A stretch of DNA of 64,000 bases from Ditylenchus dipsaci (lineage: Eukaryota > Nematoda > Chromadorea > Rhabditida > Anguinidae), in contig SADC01001204.1 of NCBI GenBank assembly GCA_004194705.1, forward strand, positions 2,790,001 to 2,854,000, given 5' to 3'. The notes beneath the pieces were generated by a model. That model was not told the DNA's origin, did no database searches, and worked only from the letters and a program-made list of their open reading frames with translations. Position numbers and translations under genes: made by a program. Numbering within the stretch: the first letter of the stretch is position 1; every line of letters begins with the position of its first letter. Positions 32,901-44,238 of this stretch are shown here, piece by piece.

Positions 32901-35900
32901 TTCAAGACCCTATAAGCCAGTTCTTCATGGTTGATCAGCAAGTTTTTATTGATTAGAGGAGACCTCAATGACGTCTTCTGTAATCCCAGCTACAGCTTTT
33001 GAAATTTCCAGTCTTTAGAGGCGCATACACAAGAAGTCTGTTTGCGTATGCTAAACCAGAGTTTACACTCAGAAATGACCATACCTTTTTTTTAAATTTT
33101 TTAAGATTATTCTGTTGGTGCCATTTTGTGGTTAAAATTTAGGGCTGCCAGATAAACTATTGATAAAGCAGATGCTGTTAGAAAAGAACGAAAAAGAACG
33201 AAGGCGAATTCGTTAAAAGAACGAATTCTCCCAAGCATCCCACTCGAATTCGAGTTATCGATCGAATTCGAACGAAATTAGTTAAATTTTTATCTGAATT
33301 TTCGAAGTAGTATTTACTCAGACAATAGCTCATTTGGTATTTTTAAACCTCAAATACATGTTGTCAGATTGAGTTTTCGAGTGAAAAACTTGAAATCGAG
33401 CGCTCGACTCGACAATCCTAATTTAATATGAAATCAACAATTTTTGTGAGGTGAAAAATGAAAAAGCCTACATTTCTATTAGAATAAATAAGGTAGAAAT
33501 TGATTTTTTTTCAGCCGAAGATGATAAAAAAATTCTTGGTGGTTTGAGAACCTTGGAAGCCCAAATACCTGAGTTAGAAAAAGACGTTGATCAGTTAGAA
33601 GTTCTTAAGCTATCTGCCAATAAATGGTTAGACCACCGACTGGCAGTGGCAAACGATCCTAAAAACATTAACCAAATTGACTACTTTGATCAAAATATCA
33701 CAATTGACGATTCGCAAATCGAGAAGGAAGCTTCTGAAATAGATCTCAAGTATGAAAATATTTTAAACACTCTAGACCAATTCCAACACGAAAAGCCTGG
33801 CACAACAACAAGAAACCATTTAAACGAAATTGCCCACACGTCTTTTTTCAAGGATCCTGTGTCTAAAGACATGCACACTGTACTCACTTCAAAGCAACAA
33901 CACCTCAACAAACTAATAAATGAACTCCGAGATAGAATAAATAATCAGAGAAATTCTTTAAAAGAAAGAAAAATAGTTGCGAAAAACGGTAATTTGAAGA
34001 AAAAAATAAGACAAATATTTTTTCAGTTTTTAGCGAACAAAGTATACACTGATTGGAGCTTGTCATATAGATTGATTAAAGACAAAAACGCAGAAGCGAT
34101 GATATTTAGCGATGATAACTTGAAACGAGATATAATCAACAATTTTAATTGCCAAGGTAACTAAACCTACATTTACGAATGATTTACCGTATTTGATGGG
34201 ATAGGCCGATGTGTCGGTTTTTTTCAGCCCTTTGAAAATCTGAAAAATTCCGAGTTGATCTCAAAATTTACAGTTTATCGACTCTAATTTAAGATCCAAA
34301 ATCAGTAGAGCTGGGAAGAATTAGGAAAACAGCAAAAACTGTGATGTAAAAAATTCTTCTAGCTTGAGATATAAAGCCTCGAAGTAGGAGGGGTGGGGGA
34401 TAATTTATTAGGAAGAGCGGCCTATTAGAGCAAATAAGATATTATTTCTAGAGGCTGTAAGTTAAATAATGGCAAGTTGAATGATCCGAATCAAAGAGTT
34501 TGTTCAGAAACTCAGAACCGAATCAACTTCGACTCAATTATCCGGGTTGAAAAATTGAAAAAATGAAACTGGATAAAATAGCATGTTCCAACCAAAATAT
34601 TCTCAATGAGTCTATTTTTCAAAATTTTGAGATCCAAGCCTTGCGCTTAAACTTCTGAAGCATGCATTTGGATGGCCTCTTTCGCAAAAATTTATGCTAA
34701 AATTTGACTTTTAGTCTTAGGTGACCAAGGTACCGTAAATGCTCTAATAATCGGAGACTCTCTAATAAACGGAGACCCTCCGAGGAGGGTTGAAAAATAA
34801 AGGAAGACCCTCTAATAAACGAAGACCCCAGTACAATAAAATCGTGCAACAGAATTCGACCAAACAATTTCGAACAACGTATATTAACGATAAGCGAGAG
34901 AGAAAAGAATCGACAAACATTTATTCACAAACAAAAACTGTTCATCATTAGACAACATCTCCAAATTCGGTTACCGTATATTCTCTATTAGAAGGCCCGG
35001 GCCTTCTATTTTTCAACCCTAAAAAAGTCGGAAAAAATTTGGGTCGATTTTGAGATTTTTGCGTGCTCAACAAAATTTTAAAAGTGGAATCAAGTAAGCT
35101 CGTGTTAACTAAGAAAACGCGAAAAACAGATTTGCGAATTTCTTTTCTAGGCTGATATATAAGTCCTCAAGGGGGCCTTCTATTAGAGAGGGGCCTTCTA
35201 TTAGAGAGGGGCCTTCTAATCGAGAATATACGGTACTCTTCGTCTTCCTTGATACCCGCATCTTCACAGTCGTTACTTCCTTCACCAGTCATCTGTTGAG
35301 CTCGAAATTTTTTTAGAAGCTGAAATCATTTGGTGCCGATGGATCTGTCCGGTTTGAAGCAGGTGATCTTGTCATCTCCCGAGCCGTCAATCGGAGTAGT
35401 CAATGCGCAGACTGAAAAGAATAAGAGAATGAGTAAATGTGTTGCAATCATCAAATCAACTTAGAAGAAACAAACCTTCGAATGATTTGACAATGGTTTC
35501 CTTAGATAATTCTTTCCATCCTCGCTTGATCGGAGTTTTCGTTAGAGGCCATCTCAAAATCAGCAAATAAGGACAAAGTAAACGTCGAAAATAATAAACC
35601 CAAGCAAACTGATGACAAAAATTACAAATGCAAGAGAAAAGAAGGCTCAAAAATTGATCAGATTTTTCTGCTTCAGACTGACTGTTTCAAAAGATATTCC
35701 GTCTGAAAACTTTTTGAACGAATTTTGTTTTTGAATTCTTTTGGGGCAAACAAGATTTCAAATCGAACTGTTTTGAAGGTTGAAAAATAAACGGAGATCT
35801 CCGTTTAATAGAGTATTGACGGTAATTTATCCAATGAGGGCAGCCTAAACGGGGCACAAGAGGCTTGAAGAGTTAAAGATACTAAATGTTTGTTTACTAA

Positions 35901-38900
35901 GAATCTGGCACTCTGGCGCCCAAACAGCGTGATTGAGATTTCTAACTTAGAATTTTTATTAAAATTTGAGCACAATTGCCCTGAAAAAGCATAAAAACAT
36001 GATTGGTTGAAGTAAGCGCTCTTTATAATTATTCAAAATCATGTTAATCCTGTCACATCTTCCTATTGAATCCAGTATTTAGACGACTTTTTGACTACAG
36101 CCTTAGATCAAATAAATGAAGAACAAAGAATTATTGAGAGAAAAGTTGAAGAACTTCATTACGAAACATATTATTCTACTCTTTTCAATGGTAAAAATGA
36201 TCATCCTATTTTCGTGGAAATTCAAGACATGGCTGCAAAAATCTACAAACACCTTGAGACCAAAAGAAATATAGTAGAAATTATTGTTTCTGGTAGGGAA
36301 AGATCTCATTTTGAATTTGACTTGAATATTTTAGGTTTACAACAAACACTAGCCAACACAAATCTAAAGCTGAACAAACTAAAAGAAAAAATAAAAATAA
36401 TCGAATCGTCAAAAACTTCATTGATAAGAGAATTGAAAGCAATAGATTCAATAGGTATTTTTTTTATCTCAAGATTCAGTATATAAAACTTTGAAATCAT
36501 TTAAATTTATTATTCAAAGTGCACTTCAGACTCACAGGGTTTTTCACTAACCCAAGAGACTTTGGTCTTACCGTATTCTCTCTAATAAGCGCCCTCCCCA
36601 AAAGTCGGAAAGTGTTGACTTTTTTCGTTATGTTTTAGGCTTAGGCTGAGGCAAAGATAGGCCAGTGTATGTTAAAACAGACTCAAAGATAAGTCTAAAA
36701 TATTTTGAGTCCGTCCTAACATACGCCGGACTACTTTTGCCCATGGGCGTAGGCAGGGGGGGGGAGGGCTGAGAGGGCCCCGTGAGATTGTTCGAAAAAA
36801 ATTGATAATTAAAACACTATAAAATTAGAAAACGGTGTAGGGAAAAGAACCTCTCAGGGGACTTCAGCCTCCCCCCTCCCGTCAGTTTTTTTCTGGCTAC
36901 GCCTCAGTGGCTACGCCTGAGAAAAAACAACAGGAAGGGGGGGCAAGGCAAACCTCCACACCCCCCCCCCCTCTTTGTTGAATAGGGCCATTACTATGAA
37001 AATGAATTATCCAGCTATTTTCGAATTGTTAGAGAGTTGGAATACGCAGACACCTAACACCTTTTTCTGGTCTAATTAAGAATAAGGTATTTGTTCTTAT
37101 GTTTAAGTCCATAACATCTTCGAGTCCTTCGTCTTCAACCCTTGTTTAAAACCTCAAAACAAGATCAAAAACACCTGATTCTTTACTAGGGCACTCTTAT
37201 GTATCAATATAACTTAAAGCAATTACAGCATCAGAAGAAAATAAACGACAAAAACTTTTGGAGATATTCCGAAAATTATCAGAGCTGCTATTTCATTGCG
37301 TGAAAAAAATTTGGAGTTCCGTAAAAATGGATATAGCCTACCAAATAACGGAGAATGCATAAGAATTCTAGAAGAAAAAGAATCTGTAAAAGATAAAAGA
37401 TTCCAATTAGAAGGAGAAATAAATCATTATTTAGCAGACGATAAAAACAATAAATATTTGACTAAACTAATAAGTAATAATTCAATATTATTATAACAAC
37501 TTATGACCAAACTTTTTTAGGTTTAACCATCCAACACATCAAACCAGTTAAAGAAAAAAGCAAGCAAATTAAAAATGCATTTGCCAATGAAGACATACAG
37601 TAGGTTATTCACAAAATAAGTCAGCCTATAACTCTAAATATGGAGCCTGCCTTTGAATCGACTTTAAAAAAATCCATTTATCCATGGTGGTGGGTGTCAT
37701 GGTTTATTGACACCTATGATACCCCCCCCCTTATCAGTGTTGTCAATTTTGGTTACTAACCTACCCTGCTAAAAGCTTTTGGTCATTTTTTAGCGGTTCC
37801 TCAAAAAATTTTCGGCATACTGCTAACAAGAATTAAAAAAAAAGCATTTCAAAAAAAAACTAAGAAAAGCTTTTTGCAAAAAGTTTTGAAGTTTTTATGC
37901 CAAGAAAAGCTTTTTGCAAAACCTTTTGAAGTCTATATGCCAAGAAAAGCTTTTTGCAAAAGCTTTTGGGTTCTAAATACCATGAAATTTTTTAGCACAA
38001 GCTTTTGGGGTACCAATGCCAAGGAAGGGGAAAAACCCCTATCGACCACATCTTGATTTTTTTTTCTCTCATTAAGATGCCAAACTAAGTGTACTTCTCC
38101 TTAAAACAATTTTATGACTAGTTTAGCTCTATTAACTTATTTAACAAATATTTTTTGAAATGAAAAATTTTTCGCCTATTTTTGAAATGAAAGGTGTCCT
38201 GGGCAGTGTTTTCAAAAATGACAATGACATTCGCGATGACCTGACTTTCTAGGTGACTTTTAAAATGACTTGACACTGACAATGACAATGACTTTTTTAG
38301 CAGAATGACAATGACCTGACATGTCATTGTCATTTTGCAAAAAAGTCATTGTCATTCTGACAAAAAAGTCATTGTCATTCTGCGAAAAAGTCATTGTCAT
38401 TCTGACAAGAGAAGTCGTCGATTGAGAGAAGTCGTCGATTCTGATTGTGACATCGCTGGAGAAACCTGAAGGAAATAAATTGCTTGTGATAGATGGCTCT
38501 GGCTTCGACGGAATCACGATAACAAGTCAAAATGACTTTTTTGTCAGAATGACAATGACTTTTTAGCAGAATGACAATGACTTTTTAGCAGAATGACAAT
38601 GACAATGACTCTTTTAGCAGAATGACAATGACAATGACTCTTTTAGCAGAATGACAATGACCTGACATGTCATTGTCATTGTCATTCTGCTAAAAAGTCA
38701 TTGTCATTGTCAGTGTCATTGTCAGGTCATAATGTCATGTCATTGTGACGATGTCAGTGTCATTTTTGAAACACTGGTCCTGGGTTTGTCTGAAAATACA
38801 AAATATAAGAGTTCTGAGGCCAAAATAAGATTATATTCATATTTTTCACATGTGAATTGGCCTATAAATGAGCTTAGTATGGTGTCTTGGTGAAAAAATT

Positions 38901-41900
38901 TCAAATGTGGTCGATAGGGGTAACGTAGGTGTCAAAAAGCCATGATAAGCCCAAAAAACGAGTTGAATAGTTGACGCAAAATAAAAATTTATTACATTAA
39001 ATGGACCGTTGCCATCTACGACAACGATAATTTTGTACGTTTGCATCGGCGGGAGACAGCTTTTTAGTCTCAAAATACACGGACTTTGTTTTCGATTAAA
39101 ATTGCTATAAAAATTACTTTTTCAATTTAAAAATTGATAATTTGAAAAATTATGATTTCTTGCATTTTTGGAGCAAAAAGCTGTGCCTCGCCGATTTAAA
39201 TTAAAAAATTCTTGTTGCCGTAGACGGCAATGGTCCTTCAATCGTCGGATGGTTCGTTAAATCGAGGTCTAACTGCATTGCTCAATTTTTTCTACTTTTT
39301 TTATTGATTCTACCTCTCAAAAAAGCTTACAGAGCTTTGTATTTTTTTATAATACAAAAATATTTTCAAAATCAGGCTATATCGCAAGAACTGCGAAAAT
39401 GTTATCAAGGAAATGAAAAAGCACATAAAAAAGAAATGAGAAAATCAAGACGGACGAAACATGGAAATTTAAGCATGAAGACACTATATTTAATCCAACT
39501 TTATCTAAAAAAGGTTTGTACAAGTTAATTTTTAACAAACAAATTCTCATTATGCACAGGATTCGAATTTTTAAACTATTTTTGTCTAAAATCTTTTTTC
39601 AGAATTTTCTTTGTTTGTTGTTTCTTCCAAAAGTTTTTTTGCTATGAATGAGCTTCTTCCGTCTATTATTTTTTACTAGAAGTTGATACTTCAACTGAAC
39701 AAAACATTGGTTTTCGCACTTTGGTGTAGCGCATATCAAGAGCTACGAAATCCATTTACAGGGTGATTCCTGAAAATATGAGTGTTGAAATATGGCTAAA
39801 AATCGATTTTTCTTAAAAAATGTCAAAGTCCATGTATTTCAACATTTCCGGATTTTGGTCGTTGAGCTGATTTATAATTCATAGTATAATAGCTCTGAAT
39901 CTTTTGTTTTATGTAGCTTTAAACAGTTATTAGACAACTGTAATAAAAATTATTTCAATAAGCTTACTAGGGTTATCATCACTTCTATTCATCAACCATT
40001 TAACCTTTAAGCAATAACTTTGCGCAGATCAAGAGCTAAAAATGATATTTGCAGATTAAAAAACAATAGGTGTTTTACTGCAAATGTGTTTACTGTTTTT
40101 GGCACCCGATTCTTAAATAGTTGCCAATAGTCCGTTCCAAACTTAAGGGACATTCGTTATTCAAGAAAAGTTTTGTATTAAATGAATGACGTGATTCAAG
40201 GCAACAAAACTACTTGTTTAGAACCTTTCAACAAGAATAATAATTAGCTTTAAAATTTATCGGAAGCTTTTGGACTATAAGTTCCTTGTAATACTTACTT
40301 TGACTTTTGCCTTTTAAAACATCTTCAGTTAGGCTCTCTATATGTGCTCACGGGCCCCATAAATTTTTCGCATTGGTCCCCCTGCTGACTTTTGTCAACA
40401 ATTTTTTTCATTTTTTTACCTTTGGCTTAGGTGCAGGATAAGCCAGCGCAAACGGACTTTTCCAAATTGCTAAAAAAAAGTATAAAAATCCTATTTGAGT
40501 CCTTCCTAACATGCGATGGCCTGCCTTGCGCCTAAAGACAATCCAAAAGATATCCTTTAATAAAATAAACTCCTGACGACATCACTAGTAAGGTGCCCAA
40601 ATAGGTGATGGAAAGTGTATATTTGAAAATAAAATAATAAAATTTGAAAAAATTGTTGAAAAAATCTACAGGGGACTGAGAAAAAAAAAATTTGGGCGAC
40701 CCGCGAACACATATAGATCCTTCAGTTATTATCTCTATAGCAAATCATTGTTGAAAAAGCGGGTCGTTTAAAAAAATAAGAATTTTTGTTTTTAAAATCA
40801 ATTTTTTTTAAACTTTCTAACTATACCTGCTGAATATTATACTTTTAGAAAGAGAAGAACAGCTTGAAAAATTAAATGAATTCACCACCTTCCAAGAAAA
40901 AACATCAAACGATGGACAGAAATGTTTGTAGAACTGAAAAAACCTGAATTGTGGCCATTAAGTGTTTTTCAAAAAACGAAAAAAGATGAAATAGATACTG
41001 AAATAATTTCATTAAGTCTTGATTACGAAACTTTGCGCAATGATATTAATATATTGAAGCAAGATATTCATGATTGTCGAAATCCAGGTAAATTGTTTCT
41101 TATCTTAAAGGGGGGGGGGAGCCATTAAGGTTTGAAAAAGTGGCTTCCGAGGCGCAGTGCGTAAATGCTCGCGTTTTTTGGCCCAAAATGGTGTTTTTTG
41201 GTGTTGCAGGTTCAATCCCACGTAGGGGCACACTATTTTTTGGCTTGTTTGGCCATTTTAGAGGTAATTTGGGTCGCTGATCCCGAATCTGGCGTCAAAA
41301 AAGTCTTATTACCTCTATAATGGCCAAACAAGCCAAAAAAAATAGTGTGCCCCTACGTGGGTTTGAACCTGCAACACCAAAAAAACACCATTTTGGGCCA
41401 AAAAACTCAAACGCTTACGCCACCTTTTCAAACCTAAATGGCTACACCCCCCCCCCCTTTAACGCTCCCTTTTAAGCATTTGGTAGCCAAATACCGATTA
41501 CCGAGCGCTTTCGCACTGCGCCATGGAAGCCACTTTTTCAAACCTAAATGGCTTAGCCCCCCCTTAAAGGCGTATTTACAATGAGGAGTCTGTTTGCGGA
41601 TGCTAAAACAGACTACTCACTAAGAATCTGCAAAACATAATCCTCGCTTTTTTACTGTTTTCCCGAAATTATTTAGTTGGTGTGGATTTTTATTTTTCAG
41701 TTGCTTATATAGCTTCTGACATCATATAGTTGAGGTTTAGGACTACCAAATGAGCTATTGACTGAGTGAATGTTGCTTTAAAAACTCAGATAAAATTTTA
41801 AGACACCGCCCAAGAATCCTGACTCAAATTTGAGTGCGGATGCTTGGGCAGAGTCTTTCTTTTTTAACTCAGTTTTTTAAACAACATCTACTTTATCAAT

Positions 41901-44155
41901 AACTCATCTGGTAGTTCTGAATCTTAGCTACAAGATAGCACTAAAATAATAATTATTGAAAATTTAAAAAAAAAGTTATGGCCATTTTAAAGTGTACAGT
42001 CTGGTTTAGCATCCGCAAACAGCTTCCTCATTGTGAACGTAGCTTTAGGCTTTATGTCTGGACTGCAAACTCAAGTTTTTCAAATAAGTACATTTCGTCA
42101 AAATAAGGACCTTTGAAGGGGCATACAAGCAAAAAAGGGGCATACCAGTAAAACAAGGTCAATTTCGGAGCTGCTCTATATGCATTTTTGATTATTAGTC
42201 TTGCTCGAAACCATTTTCAAGGTTAGTTTTAGTGGAACTCTTGACCCCTGAACTCAGGGTTCCCTTTTGTTCTCATTTTAAGCCTTCGTTCACATCGGCT
42301 TCACCAGAGGTGATGAAGTTTTTGAACTATCCCCATATCAGGGAGCTTTTTGTCCTTGCTCTCCCCTAACGGTTTTTGTGATTTATTAGGCTTGGGCTTA
42401 GGTAAGGGTATGTCAGCGTATGTTAGAACGGGCCCGAAAACCTTCTTTTTACTCTTTTGTAACTTGGGAATATGTTTGAGCCCGTCCTAACATATGCTGA
42501 CCTATCTTACCTGATCCGAAAACCTGAAATCACAAAAAACCAACAGGGGACCAAGTCAAAAAAACATGATACAATCGACGCTCTCTATAACGACGCTCTT
42601 TACAACGACTCGCTCTTCAAAACGATCCGGAAAAAAGAACTATTTGGTCCTGAGCTAAGTCATTCAAGTCAAAACGACGCTCTTTATAACGACGCTCTCT
42701 ATAACGACTCGGTTTAGCCGGTCCCTTGAGAGTCGTTATAGAGAGCTTCGACTGTATATACATAGGGCCTGCTTTTTTTAATTAGAGTTTTTCAAAAACG
42801 ACCTAAATTAACTAATTGAACTCCAACGTCAGCGACAACTTTAAATTCAAGTTTAATTCCAACCCCATCGTAAACTCTAATCCTAATTTTTTTTTATTAA
42901 ATACTTAAAGTGAGAATTGCCGTTGTTTGTACAGTTGTTGTTTTAATAAATTATCCCTATCGCACATTTTTAAACTTTTTTTCTAGAGTATAAGGCCTAC
43001 CAAAAAGCAAACAAAAGAAAGGATTTACATCCTTTAACTGCCATACACACCATCAACGATATTGGAGAGAAACAGAGAGTTCCAGCCATGCCGAAGAAAC
43101 TCGGTTAGTTTATTCAATAAATGCTTTATAGTAAAAATTCATAAGTAACGAATTTAAAAAAAATGTCAACAACCACTTCATTACATTCTTTTATTATATA
43201 AAGTGTTAAAGGACCATGCCATTTGCGAGCATTGAAATGCGCATTATTTGAATTGTCGAGAGACAGTTCTCTTTGGTCTCTTACTGTACTCTTTGGAGTG
43301 GTTCGAACTAACTCCAAAGAGTACAATGAGAGACCAAAGAGAACTGCAAACCACCCCCCCCTTCCCCGCTAATTCAAATTTTGCAAATGCCGCTGCGCGC
43401 ATGGTCTTTGCAAAAGTCTTTAAACATTCTGAGGACAGACGGAAAGAATTGTATTTGCTGGTACTGAATTTCATTCTGAACAAATCTGGAAAAAAATTTT
43501 TTCGTGAATCCGAATAGAAGTTGAAGAAAACAGCGATTTAAAATTTGGACCGAAAAAATACGATTCAATTTTTAAAGCGCTGACTAACCCAATTTTTACA
43601 TGATTGATACCAGGTGAAATTCTCATTAGAGCCGCCATTTCGTGAGCTTTCGAACAAGCTAGAGTTTAGTTGATGTCCTGGTATCAATGTTGTAAAAAAC
43701 TGGTTAGCCGGTGCTTTGAAAATTGATGTATATTATTTTTTGGTCAAATTTTAAATCGCTGTTTTCTCCCACTTCTATTCGTAGTCACGAAATCGCTGTT
43801 TTTTCATATTTGTTCAGAATGAAATTCTGTACCAGAAGATTCACTTGTTTCCGTTTGTTCTCGGGGTGTTTAAGAACCCTGCTCGTCACCGGCAACAAGA
43901 ATTTCACACGTTTGACTTTTAGTCTGATGACTTGATGGCTTTTGTAGCTTCACAAACCATTCAGAAGAGAAAATTCAGTACTACAATTAGTAATTCAGAA
44001 TAGTCTTTCGAAATATTTTCGATGACTAAACATAGGTTATAAAAAATTGCGGAAATTTTTCTTTCACTCTATTAATCTCAATTTTACGTTTAGTGCAAAA
44101 AACACAACTTTACGATACTAGTCATATGGTCAATAACAGGACTCGTGCAGTTTAA
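23996..44155 (+). CDS. Large helical orphan protein, 21 exons (gene C)
   Basis: Exons: 23996-24100, 24279-24335, 24994-25233, 25284-25643, 27061-27315, 27362-27579, 27623-27736, 30734-30988, 31135-31257, 31308-31588, 32331-32397, 32446-32604, 33515-33988, 34034-34156, 36083-36454, 37229-37473, 37521-37599, 39376-39513, 40849-41087, 42987-43103, 44094-44155 (stop TAA 44153). Nearly all introns are phase 1. Six missing bases (AAA 24038, AAA 27478, run 37250, two at 39427, AAA 40920) give 4089 nt, 1362 aa. The protein is Lys/Glu/Asn/Leu-rich and mostly predicted-helix-like, with heptad-looking stretches (e.g. LEKDVDQLEVLKL, LNKLKEKIKIIE). There is no zinc finger, kinase motif or obvious membrane segment. 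RSKR lies near the end of exon 4, a possible furin-type site if the protein is secreted, though I see no signal peptide. No family recognised; a spectrin-like, tethering or structural coiled-coil role is a guess. AATAAA follows at 44239. Introns of up to 3 kb are filled with transposons. Confidence 0.75.
25684..26145. repeat. Direct-repeat-bounded unit with tRNA-like boxes (intron 4)
   Basis: GCTACTTGCATATACCCCCAATTCAA (25722) recurs as GCTACTTCCATATACCCCCAATTCAA (26146). Between them lie TAGCTCAGTGCTATAGCAG (A-box-like, 25881), a C17 run and GGTTCGATTC (B-box-like, 25989). The inserted CCAAGTGCACC..GGTTGCACTTGG belongs to the GTGCAC family. 26078-26145 is a right end of the GGACCAT family. 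A tRNA-derived SINE or decayed tRNA is likely, not a working tRNA. Confidence 0.4.
26146..27060. other. Intron 4 remainder; possible gene debris
   Basis: Sequence complexity is higher than in the neighbouring repeats. On the minus strand, short open stretches such as MTKYQKVLVMTKRKAKILSI and MKAYGLVPEVKPKL occur, broken by stops. I cannot name a source. It could be fragments of a captured host gene. Confidence 0.25.
27840..28280. mobile_element. GCGGAATTTTC element with CGGATTCGTGTTCAAC inner arms
   Basis: The outer words GGCGAAAATTTCGCGGGAGAAG and CTCCTGCGGAACTTTCGC are inverted. The inner arms are TCTGACATCGGATTCGTGTTC / GAACATGAATCTGGTGTCAGA. The inner arms alone recur at 56195-56435 and in part at 59830-59850. 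It lies in intron 7 of gene C. Confidence 0.6.
28265..30352. mobile_element. Large CAGTGTTT-ended inverted repeat in intron 7
   Basis: CAGTGTTTCCATGAG at 28265 and the inverse CATCAAAACACTG at 30337-30350 suggest hAT-like ends, but the 8-bp flanks do not match. Inside, CTCACTCTC words fill both flanks. 28430-28560 mirrors 29600-29705 (TTTGCGCAAA, GGTTCAAATCCCGGTGGTAGCAGAA). A CCAAGTGG element sits at 28748-29105. A palindrome at 29730-30180 is centred on AAAGGCAGAGTG near 29960. Several insertions are stacked here. Confidence 0.55.
28471..28491 (+). other. tRNA T-arm-like sequence in inverted repeat
   Basis: GGTTCAAATCCCGGTGGTAG resembles a tRNA B box and T arm. It reappears inverted at 29640-29660 (CTACCACCTGGATTCGAACC). 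No A box or acceptor stem is visible, so this is a tRNA-derived repeat piece. Confidence 0.35.
31608..32312. mobile_element. CCGTAT element hosting two back-to-back TTAA MITEs
   Basis: The outer ends are ACCGTATTATCTCTATTAAAT (31610) and TTTATTAGAGAGGAAGC..AGAAAACCGAG (about 32275-32312), the latter partly decayed. Within it, elements 31699-31919 and 31924-32221 have TTAA at 31695, 31920 and 32222; the middle TTAA is shared. The second has ends AAGGGCATGCTCGCCGCCG / CGGCGGCGAGCATGCTTCT. It lies in intron 10 of gene C. Confidence 0.75.
32040..32092 (-). other. tRNA-like relic inside TTAA MITE
   Basis: Read on the minus strand, GGTGGCCGAACTGTGAAAGT then GGTTCGATTCCCACTGG carries A- and B-box words only about 15 nt apart, too close for a tRNA. 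A decayed version (GGGGATCGAACCGAT) is in the related MITE at 54195. The tRNA-like piece therefore travels with this MITE family. Confidence 0.45.
32640..33510. other. Intron 12: no gene, CGAGCGCTCGA fragments
   Basis: 32740-32780 and 33385-33412 share inverted TCGAGCGCTCGACTCGA words. 33180-33290 is GAACGAA-rich. The translated stretch directly before 33515 reads open but precedes a good acceptor, so it is intron. Confidence 0.4.
34186..34442. mobile_element. Decayed CCGTAT-family copy
   Basis: The left ACCGTATTTGATGGGATAGG (34187) and right CCTATTAGAGCAAATAAGATA (34420) form weak inverted ends. The interior TTTTTCAGCCCTTTGAAAATCTG and CTTGAGATATAAAGCCTC match other family members. It is in intron 14 of gene C. 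Confidence 0.5.
34731..35824. mobile_element. CCGTAA-ended element with pogo transposase remnant
   Basis: The ends are TACCGTAAATGCTCTAATAATCGGAGA (34731) and TCTCCGTTTAATAGAGTATTGACGGTA (35798-35824), each with TA. A second copy of the family is nested at 34972-35236 (TACCGTATATTCTCTATTAG / GAGAATATACGGTA). The remaining interior encodes a transposase tail on the minus strand, which ties this end type to pogo-like elements. It lies in intron 14 of gene C. Confidence 0.7.
35285..35548 (-). pseudogene. Pogo/Tigger-type transposase C-terminal fragment
   Basis: The minus-strand exon about 35548-35477 encodes TPIKRGWKELSKETIVKSFE, the W..(ls)e.iv.SF motif that closes the DDE domain of pogo/CENP-B-type transposases. 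After an intron (about 35476-35412) the frame resumes as CALTTPIDGSGDDKITCFKP, matching the usual cysteine-containing continuation and acidic ..D..D tail. The catalytic core upstream is absent, so this is a relic. Family assignment is from motif memory and was not searched. Confidence 0.6.
36568..37220. other. Intron 15: mixed repeat fragments
   Basis: 36570-36600 is a left end of the CCGTAT family (TACCGTATTCTCTCTAATAAG). 36630-36735 is a palindrome, GGCTTAGGC..GTGTATGTTAAAACAGACTC / GAGTCCGTCCTAACATACGCC, also at 40425-40535 and 42385-42505. 36742-36915 is a GGGCGTAGGCAGGGGGG fragment. No coding sequence. Confidence 0.5.
37861..38022. repeat. Four-unit 40-bp tandem repeat
   Basis: Four 40-bp units contain CCAAGAAAAGCTTTTTGCAA then AA(G/C)(C/T)TTTTGAAGT..TATG. 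Units 1-3 are close and unit 4 is decayed. The ORF over it is a repeat translation. It is in intron 17 of gene C. Confidence 0.85.
38196..38784. mobile_element. hAT-like foldback, TGACAATGAC words, exact 8-bp TSD
   Basis: GTCCTGGG flanks both sides exactly (38196-38203 and 38777-38784). The ends are CAGTGTTTTCAAAAATGACA and TGTCATTTTTGAAACACTG. The arms are tandem copies of AATGACAATGACTTTTTAGC pointing in opposite directions, around a unique core at 38405-38525. No coding capacity. It is in intron 17 of gene C. Confidence 0.9.
38990..39240. mobile_element. ATGGACCGTTGCC inverted-repeat element
   Basis: AAATGGACCGTTGCCATCTACG (38998) is mirrored by TAGACGGCAATGGTCCTTC (39217). The inner arms CATCGGCGGGAGACAGCTTTTT and AAAAAGCTGTGCCTCGCCG also pair. 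It is in intron 17 of gene C. Confidence 0.65.
41130..41575. mobile_element. Inverted repeat built from a tRNA-like sequence
   Basis: 41138-41240 reads GAGGCGCAGTGCGTAAATGC, then GGTTCAATCCCACGTAGGGG, an A-box/B-box-like pair with an expanded middle (TTTTTTGGCCCAAAATGG). 41335-41425 is its reverse complement. A partial third copy is at 41500-41535. C/G-runs border it. It looks like a tRNA-derived SINE duplicated head to head. It is in intron 19 of gene C. Confidence 0.5.
41576..42060. mobile_element. GTCTGTTTGCGGATGCTAAA inverted-repeat element
   Basis: CAATGAGGAGTCTGTTTGCGG (41579) mirrors GCAAACAGCTTCCTCATTG (42014). Inner segments (ATAATCCTCGCTTTTTTAC etc.) are also inverted. A fragment of the same family lies at 33015-33080. 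It is in intron 19 of gene C. Confidence 0.6.
42570..42758. mobile_element. Pogo-like TCTCTATAACGACGC element
   Basis: The left TACAATCGACGCTCTCTATAA and right TTATAGAGAGCTTCGACTGTA ends are inverted, with TA outside. Internal words ACGACGCTCTCTATAACGACTC repeat. Non-coding. It is in intron 19 of gene C. Confidence 0.75.
43205..43420. mobile_element. GGACCAT TTAA-type element, right end decayed
   Basis: TTAAAGGACCATGCCATTTGC at 43207 and GCAAATGCCGCTGCGCGCATGGTC at 43383-43409 are inverted ends. The inner palindrome is GAGAGACAGTTCTCTTTGGTC / GACCAAAGAGAACTG around ACTCTTTGGAGT. It is in intron 20 of gene C. Confidence 0.65.
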
Positions 44156-44238
44156 TCACTCGTTATCAAAGAATTTTATGAAAGAGTTATTCTCAACGCA
44201 AATCCTGAGAAATTTTTGATGTGTTCGTATTTCCAACA

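Noticed and set aside
38204..38776. Possible CRISPR or regulatory array of TGACAATGAC
   Set aside because: An exact 8-bp duplication and terminal inverted repeats show it is a hAT-like element.
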